DNA of 64,000 bases from NCBI RefSeq assembly GCF_035046485.1, contig NC_085137.1, forward strand, positions 441,382,334 through 441,446,333. The letters are read 5' to 3'. Shown piece after piece: positions 56,331-64,000 of the stretch (the first letter of the stretch is position 1; every line of letters starts with the position of its first letter). Below the pieces are notes generated by a model. It saw only the letters and a list, made by a program, of their open reading frames with translations. It made no database searches and was not told where the DNA came from. Source of the stretch: Aedes albopictus. Its lineage: Eukaryota; Arthropoda; Insecta; Diptera; Culicidae. A program made the translations under genes and the position numbers.

Positions 56331-56514
56331 CGAAGTCATATAATCATCGCAGTACGCAATTATGCGAATTCTATTGACACTTTGCGAGTTGTCACCTCCA
56401 ATGCCTTCTTTTCAGGCACTCCTGTAGCCGTGCCAAAATTTCCACGTCAGAAAAGTTGCACGTATTCCCTCCTTGTCCTTCCTCTTTACCCGCCTTTCTC
56501 TAATCCTTCCCCTG

Positions 56515-56735
56515 GAAATATTTTTTTTCTGCTTCGTCCCAACTGGGACAAAGTATGCTTCTCAGCTTAATTTTCCATGAGCAGCACTTCCATAGTTATT
56601 AACTGAGAGCTTCCTCTGCCAATGCCCACTTTGCATGCATATATCGTGTGAAAGGTATGAAAATACTCTATGTCAGAGGAAGTCAAGGAAATTTCCTTGA
56701 CGAAAGTGCCAGGACCAACCGGGAATCTAACTCGT
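56515..56735 (-). mobile_element. SINE-like repeat with A-rich 3' end
   Basis: On the minus strand the order is GGTTGGTCCTGGCACTTTCG, GGAAATTTCCTTGACTTCCT, GAGTATTTTCATACC, AGTTAATAACTATGGAAGTG, AGCTGAGAAGCATACTTTGT and CCCAGTTGGGACGAAGCAG, followed by an A-run. I recognise this as an abundant Aedes repeat. Its first half matches 52735-52885 in opposite orientation. Confidence 0.7.
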
Positions 56736-56742
56736 CACCCTC

Positions 56743-57408
56743 AACATGGCCATGCTAAATACCCGTACGCTTACCGCATCTACTTGAGGAGTTTCAAGAT
56801 GGACACTCTCCCTTTTACTTTTTATGCTCCAAGTCCCTTTCTAACCTTATGATCGTGTTGTTCCTTGCTGTGCATGCATCTCTCCTGATGGGGTGAGTAA
56901 ATATTGCAGCATAATCGATCGAGTTCGCCATGGTCTCGCGCGATAACGAAAAGAATATAATATCATTGGTTTGTCGCGTTTAGTTCATTCCTGTGTGGAA
57001 TGGGCTTAAAGCTTCTACTCCCTAATGAGGTGAAGACGCGCGACAGCATTTCTTTTAGTACACGTGTTCTCGTATAACATGGCCATGCTAAATACCCGTA
57101 CGCTTACCGCATCTACTTGAGGAGTTTCAAGATGGACACTCTCCCTTTTACTTTTTATGCTCCAAGTCCCTTTCTAACCTTATGATCGTGTTGTTCCTTG
57201 CTGTGCATGCATCTCTCCTGATGGGGTGAGTAAATATTGCAGCATAATCGATCGAGTTCGCCATGGTCTCGCGCGATAACGAAAAGAATATAATATCATT
57301 GGTTTGTCGCGTTTAGTTCATTCCTGTGTGGAATGGGCTTAAAGCTTCTACTCCCTAATGAGGTGAAGACGCGCGACAGCATTTCTTTTAGTACACGTGT
57401 TCTCGTAT
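56743..57408 (+). repeat. perfect 333-bp tandem duplication
   Basis: The units 56743-57075 and 57076-57408 appear identical base for base. Each unit consists of target-flank DNA (to CTAACCTTAT) plus the first ~225 bp of the retroposon 57184-57796, so the duplication spans the 5' junction of that insertion. Confidence 0.9.
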
Positions 57409-57796
57409 AAAAAAGTGGTCGATTTTGCGCGAAAGTTAGTGTTTATTGATCCTTTGTTAGATCACATCACCAACCGTACGTAACTCCCAGACTAACAATG
57501 TACCCTACCCTGCTAACAAAAATTCCTTCCCAAGACAATCGTGGAGACACTGAGATTTCCGGTCTCTATAACAACGGTTGTCTTAATAACATTCCTTTCC
57601 CTCCTCGATGGCCGTAAGGACGTGGCCGGCGCCGTTATTGACCTTACTAAAGTTGAGAGCTCTCTAACTGTGTATATTGAGAATAGTAAGCTAGTCCCAA
57701 GCCCTATGCATTGGTTCCTTGTGCAATTAAGATTGCTCTTGTCAATCTCTGAGTAGCAACTACGAATTGTGCGGCCATCTATGGTCATGCATACTC
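57184..57796 (+). mobile_element. 613-bp retroposon sharing its 3' module with the 8.4-kb insertion
   Basis: A 27-bp direct repeat (57157-57183 and 57797-57823; core CCAAGTCCCTTTCTAACC) brackets the segment. The first few bases, ATGC, may belong to the tail. The 3' portion (57500-57796) matches the minus strand of 35721-36000. Shared landmarks are TAACATTCCTTTCC, GTAAGGACGTGGCCGGCGCC, GAGTAGCAACTACGAAT and the CATGCAT.CTCATGC end. The 5' portion is unrelated to that element. A 71-codon frame (57541-57756) runs through the shared part but is not conserved in phase, so I do not call it a gene. Confidence 0.7.
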
Positions 57797-57903
57797 ATGC
57801 TCCAAGTCCCTTTCTAACCTTATCTTTCATGGAAAGACTCTAAAACCATCCTGAAGATTCATTGAAACTCTCCTAGATCAAGAAACGCCATTGAAGCCCT
57901 CGT

Positions 57904-58415
57904 ACAGGGGGTGGCCAAAATGTTTGGGATAGGCAACTTTTTTTCTCTCACGAACAAGTTCAACATGCTGTAACTTTTCAGAGTGCATGAAAAATTCTCA
58001 AATTTTGTCTGTTTGTCAACCTGTGCAAATATGTGCATCATTGGTACAAATTTGGGCGCAATTGGGTAATATTTCGTAAAGCTAGAACGGCTTACGTTAA
58101 ACATCGTTTTTCAGACAGCTTATTTTTAAACTTTCATATCTCAACAAATTCTCTTTCATACTGAACAAATTGAAATTTTCAACGCTTATCATCAATATAT
58201 TAATACTTCACAAGTGATTAAAACATAGGTACATTTCAAACCTTTAAAAAAGTTATCGTGAATTGTGACTAGGTCACAAATGCACAATAACTTTCAAAAT
58301 TCATTTAAAAAAAATCCATTTATGAATCGTTCAAATTAACGACAACTCGTTTTTGGCAATTGATTTTCCTATACCTAAAGCACTGATCGTATGTGGGCGC
58401 TGGCCGCCCCTTGAT
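57904..58415. mobile_element. possible TA-type element with CAGGGGGTGGCCAAAATG start
   Basis: CAGGGGGTGGCCAAAATG at 57905, preceded by TA, resembles the end of a Tc1/mariner-type mosquito element. A partial inverse, GCTGGCCGCCCCTTG, occurs at about 58401-58415, but no TA follows it. Either the right end has decayed or the pairing is accidental. Confidence 0.35.
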
Positions 58416-59405
58416 TGGATCCAATTTTCTCCGAGATCGTTCCAGTGAAGTTTAATCGATACCTAATTATTATTTATCTGTAATATTTTCACCTGAATCG
58501 CTTCCATTACCATAGGAAGGCAATTATCGGCCACAGTCAGTGCCACACTAACTGGCGATGATGGGACATGAGAGCGCGTTCGATTCACGCTTTGAATCGA
58601 ATATTACCTACTTTCAGCAAAGATGCTGATGCTGGTTAGTGTCAAGGCGGTGTGGTTGTGCGAGCAAGAACAATCAAGATCGCCGAGATTGGCGTCCTGC
58701 TGGGCCAATTTTTAGCATTTCGTCGAGAGTAGGTTTGTTTATGTCCTCTTGGCGGTCTCTAGCGCATAGAGCCAAGTGTTGAGACCTCATGTAGCCACCT
58801 ATGCATACTTGGTCTGGTCTGGTCTGGACTAGATAGTAGGTAGTCGATCGGTATGTGGTAGAGAAGTATTATCATTAGCTTGCAACCAGCGGGGAGCAAT
58901 TTGGTACTATGCCTACAGCCGGGTCGAAGATGCAATTCCTTCCAGCTGCATGCACAATGAATCACCTGAAACAGGTCCAAACAAATATACCATAGGGAAT
59001 TATAATAAGAAACTCATTATGTTGCCATGTTTATTATTTTGCATACATACACTTGATTAAATCCTCGTTTCAGTCGGAGAGGCGTGGCGGCAGCACGTAA
59101 TGGTAGCCAGCATGTCCAAGAGCACACGCTCGACAACACCATACAGGCTTCATCTAGCGTAAGTATATGTAGTCTCATATGTACCGTGAAACGGGGTAGC
59201 TTTTATTGTTCATTAAAAAAATCAAATCGATCAACTTTTACCGGTTCTAGAGATATCATCACCGAAACGGCACTTTTTAAAAACAGTTCACTACAGTTGT
59301 TCATGGCTCAAATTATTAATGTAATGGCAGTAGATGGCAAGGTCTAAACTCCAGGGTATTTTGGGCGTCGCCGAATATCTTCACCCTTTCGAGCTGGAGT
59401 GGTCA
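58416..59405. other. unassigned
   Basis: A short TCTGG repeat lies at about 58811-58828. No gene, RNA or element boundary can be supported. Confidence 0.35.
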
Positions 59406-59585
59406 TTTTTTATCTGTATTAACGAGATTTTTAGCCCAAGGCTAGTTCAACTCGAGAACCACGCTTTACTTCCCATCCGAAGGGAGAACTCACATTTTTT
59501 TGAGAGTTTGTCGGGAGCGGGATTTGATCCCAGGTCCTCGGCGTGATAGTCAAGTGTTCTAACCATCACACCAGGTCCGCTCCAC
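59406..59585 (-). mobile_element. tRNA-derived SINE (Feilai-like)
   Basis: On the minus strand the head is tRNA-like. Box A lies in TGGTGTGATGGTTAGAACAC and box B is GGGATCAAATCCC. Then come CTTCGGATGGGAAGTAAAGC, GAACTAGCC and GGGCTAAAAATCTCGTTAAT, ending in GATAAAAAA. This order (tRNA head, unrelated body, short A-rich end) is that of the mosquito SINE Feilai as I recall it. RNA polymerase III would drive transcription, and mobilisation depends on a LINE. About 335 bp of unassigned DNA follow up to 59921. Confidence 0.75.
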
Positions 59586-59921
59586 TGGAGGGGACATAGT
59601 AACGGTTGTATAAATTCACACATTCAACAAAACAGAATACTGTCCTCAGCAAAGCTGTTGCATATTGAGTCCTTTGTCAGGGAAAAATGGGAATATTTGT
59701 ATCTGAGACTTCGCTGACAACCTAGAACATCCTGTACACCATAAAGTATGGAGAAACGAAATAAATGCCATGCCAGTTGCACAACTTTACACTCCGTTAC
59801 TAATACAGTGGTAAGATTCAGTTTAAACGCACTTGATTTTTGAACCGTCAACTTGAATTGAAGGCCAAATGCGTTTGGTTGGTATATATTTTGACAGCCA
59901 CTCAAGTAATATACAATCTAT

Positions 59922-60205
59922 TTAAGGGCTGCGAAACGATGAGTCGATAAGGAGAGCGTCCAATATAGCTCTGGTCCTCACAAGTTCCTACCTCATGCTT
60001 CCACGGATCAAGCGATGACAAAGACCGCCAGCTAAGGGTTGTGTGCGTGCTTAGCTGGTAGTGCAGCCTGGGCACTGTTGTCCTTCTGACTTCAGCTAGT
60101 ATGAGGAGGTACGACACGAGCGTCTGTTCACCAAGGAGGTGCGGCTCAAACAGCGTCTGTTCTGGCATCCAGCGGCTGAGTAAGAAACGCTGCACCACAC
60201 CCAGT
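59922..60205 (+). pseudogene. RTE-associated 5' region fragment
   Basis: The segment starts GGGCTGCGAAACGATGAGTC. It shares about 70 bp with 32282-32350, which leads into an RTE-type endonuclease. Here it continues into other leader-like sequence (CCACGGATCAAGCGATGACA, AGGAGGTGCGGCTCAAACAG). It then stops just before the endonuclease C-terminus of the next RTE copy, implying an internal deletion or a chimera of two subfamilies. Confidence 0.55.
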
Positions 60206-60664
60206 TAACCACCAAACAGAAAACCAAATCGACCACGTTCTAATCAACGGTAAATTCTTCTCGGATATAACCAATGTTCGCACATACCGCAGTGCGAATA
60301 TAGATTCGGATCACTACTTAGTCGCTGTATGCATGTGCTCATAACTTTCGACAGTTATCACCACGCGTCGAAGTCGAACGCCGCGGCTCAACATCGAGCA
60401 ACTTCGTAACGTAGAAGTGGCTCAAGACTACGCGCAGCAGTTAGCAGTGGTCCTACCAACGGAAGAGCAGCTTGGCGCAGCTACACTTGAAGATGGCTGG
60501 AGGGACATCCGATCTGCCATAGGTAGTACCTCGGCTACAGAACTAGGCTTCGCGACTCCGAATCACAGAAACGACTGGTACGACGGCGAATGTGAGCAGT
60601 TGAAAAACGAGGAGAATGCAGCATGGGCGAGAGTGCTGCAACACCGTAAAGAACACCATGCAGC

Positions 60665-61095
60665 GAAAAATTCTAGCTGTCGTTGCAAAAACACTGCGTC
60701 TTGACGTTGCTTGATCACGAAATACAGCTTCAGGTCGTCAGCATATGAAAGTTTCAAGCATTTGAGCATAGAGTTGACATCATTCATATACAACAGAAAT
60801 AAGAACGGTCCTAGATGACTGCCTTGGGGAACGCCGGACCATACCGTGAACGGTGAAGAGACGTAGTCACCAATTTTCACAGACATACTGCGACCGGTCA
60901 AATAGGATCGAAGCCAGATGAGGAGGTTGTTGTTCATGCCTAGTTTGTCAAATTTGGCCAAAGCGATTTGGTGATTCATTTTATCAAAGGCGGCAGAAAG
61001 GTCAGTATAGATGGCGTCAACTTGATGGCCGCTTTGAAACTGGCGTATCAGGTAGGACGTAAAGCACGTCAGGTTGGAGATCGAAACAGGACGAA
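60665..61095 (-). pseudogene. Jockey/CR1-type reverse transcriptase fragment
   Basis: The minus-strand frame reads VDAIYTDLSAAFDKMNHQIA (RT block A with catalytic Asp), SGVPQGSHLGPFLFLLYMND (block B) and LSYADDLKLY (block C, YADD box). It ends near QLEFFAAWC. These blocks in this order, with VPQGS and YADD, belong to the Jockey/CR1 group, unlike the GLRQGD/FADD of the surrounding RTE. It is only about 140 codons and lacks fingers, thumb and endonuclease. It lies in reverse within the RTE linker. Confidence 0.88.
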
Positions 61096-61179
61096 AGACT
61101 TCCGGCCCCTGACCTCCAAGAGATTGAGGAGGAGGTTGGCCGGTTGAAAAACAACAAAGCCGCTGGAGCAGATCAACTA

Positions 61180-61394
61180 GGGAATGGCGCCACTTGGGCG
61201 GTGGCATCTATAATCGTCTGTTTTCCACTATAACTCAGTCAAATTTGAACCAATTGACACAACTTTTTGAATGTGGTGAGATAGGTATAGTATCTACCCG
61301 TGTACAACATTTTAAGTGAATTGATTCAAAATTGACTGAGTTATAGTGGAAAACAGACGAATATAGAAGCCACCGCCCAAGTGGCGCGATACCC
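61180..61394. mobile_element. TA-flanked palindromic MITE, copy 2 (215 bp), inside RTE copy 2
   Basis: Same family and length as 28921-29135. It starts GGGAATGGCGCCACTTGGGC and ends with the inverse (GCGCGATACCC). TA is at 61178-61179 and 61395-61396. Removing the element and one TA joins ADQL to PSELLKYG in a continuous RTE frame, which proves both the insertion boundaries and the TA duplication. Confidence 0.95.
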
Positions 61395-62699
61395 TACCAA
61401 GCGAACTTCTAAAATACGGTGAAGAAGCACTGGTGAGAGCACTACACTGGTTCATTACCAAGATTTGGGAGGAGGAAGTATTACCGGAGGAATGGATGGA
61501 TGGTATCGTGTGTCCCATCTACAAAAAGGGCGACAAGTTGGATTGCGGGAACTACCGCGCGATCACACTACTGAGCGCTGGCTGCCTACAAGATACTCTC
61601 TCAAATTTTATACCGCCGCCTATCACCGATTGCAAGAGAGTTCGGCTGGATTCATGGGTGAACGCGCTACAACGGACCAGATGTTCGCCATCTGCCAGGT
61701 GTTGCAGAAATGCCGCGAATACAACGTGCCCACACATCACTTGTTCATCGATTTCAAATCGGCGTATAATACAATCGATCGAGAACAGCTATGGCAGATT
61801 ATGCACGAATACGGATTCCCGGATAAACTGATACGGTTGATCAAGGCGACGATGGAACGAGTGATGTGCGTAGTTCGAGTATCAGGGACACTCTCGAGTC
61901 CCTTCGAATCTCGCAGAGGGTTACGGCAAGGTGATAGTCTTTCATGCTTGCTGTTCAACATTGCTTTAGAAGGTGGAATTAGGAGAGCGGAAATAAACAC
62001 GAATGGAACGATTTTCACGAAGTCCGTTCAGCTGCTTGGTTTCGCTGATGATATTGATATTATTGCTCGTAAATTTGAGACGATGGCGGAAACGTACAAG
62101 CCAAGCGAATCGGATTAGTCATTAATGTGTCCAAGACAAATTACATGATGGCAAAGGGCTCCAGGGAGGATTCATCGCACCCGCCATACCGAATTTATAT
62201 CGACGGTGATGAAATCGAGGCAGTTGAAGAATTCGAGTACTTGGGCTCACTGGTGACCGCCGACAACGACACCAGCAGAGAAATTCAGAGGCGCATTGTG
62301 GCAGGAAATCGTGCTTACTTTGAACTCCGCAGAACTCTACAATCGAATAAAGTTCGCCGTAACACGAAGTTGACTATCTACAAAACGCTGATTAGACCGG
62401 TCGTCCTCTATGGGCAACGCGCCCTTGGAGTTTTTCGAACGGAAGGTGTTGCGTACCATCTACGACGGAGTGCAGATGGAAGACGGGACTTGGAGAAGGC
62501 GAATGAACCACGAGCTGCATCAGCTGTTTAGAGAACCAACCATTGTCATACCACGAAAATCGGAAGGCTACGGTGGACGGGTCACGTCATCAGGATGTCG
62601 GATACTGGAGACAAACAGCCATGGACCGAGTGGAATGGAGGCGGCTACTATGTACAGCACCCCGGCCTTAGCCTGATCGGTAAGGTAAGTAAGTGGTGA

Positions 62700-64000
62700 G
62701 AATTCTCATCAATTCGTTGTATTTTTATTATCTAATTTTTGCATGAAAATTCCTTTGAACGCACTTTTTTCGATTTAACCGCAATTGTTATTGACACATT
62801 ATTACACAATTATTCATATCAATAAGAATTTCTGTATCATTTCATATATTATTACTTGTTCCATTGGGTTGCATGCTATACTACATTTTTCTCGTGATTT
62901 ATTGTCCACCATCTATCACTTTGATATTTCATTATTATAATAATGTTCAACCTTGTGAAATTGCTCATCAACAAATAATTCTCATCCAAATTATCTATCA
63001 TTTGATATTTTAGTTCATGTTACCACATTTACATCAAATTACATTATATTTCATTTTTATTTTGTGTGATTATACCATATATTATATTTCATATTATACC
63101 ATAAATCATACTTCATCATAATAAGTTACATCACTGACAAAATAACTATATGGAGTTGGGAGGGTGCATCAGGGCATCTTTGAAGTTGTAACTGTACGAC
63201 GGAGTGGTCGCCAGCCGGAGTGAAGTGAGAAGTAACTGTAACATCCTTGTAGATGGGCTCTTCTATCCCAACAGTTGCAATGGATTTGATGCGCCCTTCT
63301 TGTAACAAACCATTCCGTAGTAAGCTTGATAACTAATTAAATTTCACTATTCACCTTGTTGGATCATACTATTCGAAAGGAGATTTTCTAAATCCCGCGG
63401 ATTTCGCGTAAGCGTCTCTACTTACGGGCCCGCCACACTCCCATTTGACCCTTCATACAGCGGTATTTTAAATTCAGAGTTATAATACAAATAATCCTTA
63501 CTGTTAAGTGGAACTGCATGCAGGGCAAGACTCACCATGTTAAGGCTATCTACATACGTAGAGCAGTTAAAATATAATATATTATAAAATGTCATTCAAC
63601 TATTTTGAATTGTATTTCGTCATATTAAATTAAATGATTAACTAGATTACTATATGGAGTTAGGAAAGGACAACAGGGCTCACTGAAGAAACATTTGGTC
63701 GATGGAGGGATTGGCAGCCAGAGGAAGGGAAGAAAACACTATAATATTCCTGTAGGTAGATCTGTTGGCTGTCATTTCATATCTATTTTATTTTGCATTC
63801 CTAAGTGCGACTACTACTACTACATTACTTAAAGGTCAAGCGCAGTAATACTATTCGTCGGCAAATTATATTTCTTATAATCACCTACCTTTACATTCTA
63901 ATACACTATATTTTATTTCATTATGCATATTATAGGTCCTTTTAATGCGTTATATTATATTCTACTATATTATTTTATTTTATTAATTATATATCATCTA
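62700..64000. other. AT-rich unassigned DNA with a diverged ~120-bp duplication
   Basis: Two segments, about 63138-63260 and 63646-63770, share the order ACTATATGGAGTT.GGA, CAGGGC, GCCAG, then TCCTGTAG or CCTTGTAG, and GATCT or GGGCT. They are direct copies about 508 bp apart. The rest is mostly A/T with many ATATTATATT-like runs. No gene is supported. Confidence 0.4.

Larger units (their letters stand above)
60207..62696 (+). pseudogene. RTE-clade non-LTR retrotransposon copy 2, multiply interrupted
   Basis: It opens at the endonuclease C-terminus (DHVLINGKFF, NIDSDHYLVAV) and continues through the linker to about 60675. It is cut by a minus-strand Jockey/CR1-type scrap, resumes at 61096 (VGRLKNNKAAGADQL), and is cut again by a MITE at 61180-61394. 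It then continues into the [69 protein letters not shown] and the catalytic FADDID (62041-62058). The C-terminal region follows (EYLGSLVTADNDTSREIQRR, FERKVLRTIYDGVQ). Frameshifts are near 61590, 62095 and 62410, with a deletion after YGQRA. It ends with TAAGGTAAGTAAG, a short-repeat tail usual for RTE. Not functional. Confidence 0.9.

Noticed and set aside
57541..57756. 71-codon frame in the shared retroposon 3' module as a small protein gene
   Set aside because: The other copy (35721-36000, minus) carries indels and a stop in this frame, so the reading frame is not conserved although the nucleotides are.

Overview
The window looks like transposon-dense, gene-poor DNA from a large insect genome, most likely an Aedes-type culicine mosquito. 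The reasons are several broken RTE-clade non-LTR retrotransposons, a Jockey/CR1-type reverse transcriptase scrap, tRNA-derived SINEs whose tail I recognise from Aedes repeats, and many small inverted-repeat elements flanked by TA. The assignment rests on recognising repeat families and was not tested by a search. I found no intact host gene. Every coding sequence I recognise belongs to a mobile element and is interrupted. Long open frames inside the tandem arrays are by-products of the repeats.

Layout. 0-8.5 kb: a TA-flanked MITE (717-984), a MITE with a perfect 9-bp target duplication (3026-3250), a foldback (4336-4738), degenerate minisatellite, and a 1.7-kb long-terminal-inverted-repeat element carrying a tRNA-like sequence. 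8.5-10.8 kb: a giant 10-bp array (TAGACTAGAA) split by a MITE. 11-15.2 kb: a 1.1-kb TA-flanked element with a nested TAA-flanked MITE, then a 2.6-kb hAT-like element filled with degenerate minisatellite. 15.8-22.9 kb: more of the same minisatellite family. 22.9-23.7 kb: a decayed RTE copy. 24.4-26.9 kb: an element with very long inverted arms and a 3-bp target duplication. 27.6-28.1 kb: a solo LTR with a perfect 5-bp target duplication. 28.2-29.1 kb: two TA-flanked MITEs. 29.1-32.3 kb: unassigned.

The centre (32.3-45.7 kb) is the most interesting part. A nearly full-length but broken RTE element (32641-35705) abuts a TA-flanked element. The left end of that element was hit by an 8417-bp insertion (35721-44137) flanked by an exact 25-bp direct repeat. 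On the minus strand the insertion reads: about 67 tandem copies of a 114/115-bp monomer, then a unique body of about 0.7 kb, then a 3' module ending in a short CATGCT-type tail. This is the layout of a retrotransposon with tandem 5' promoter monomers. A second retroposon (57184-57796, 27-bp direct repeats) ends in the same 3' module but has a different 5' part.

45.9-52 kb: an RTE fragment, then an LTR-retrotransposon gag/protease frame lying between two AGGAAGATAG arrays. That frame is split by a 2986-bp insertion with a 19-bp direct repeat, which itself holds a TA-flanked element. 52-59.6 kb: SINE-like repeats, a 1.55-kb foldback whose loop is a ~143-bp satellite related to one at 45.1-45.7 kb, a perfect 333-bp tandem duplication, and a tRNA-derived SINE. 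59.9-62.7 kb: a second RTE copy carrying a Jockey-type scrap and a MITE whose TA duplication is proven by the interrupted reading frame. 62.7-64 kb: AT-rich and unassigned.
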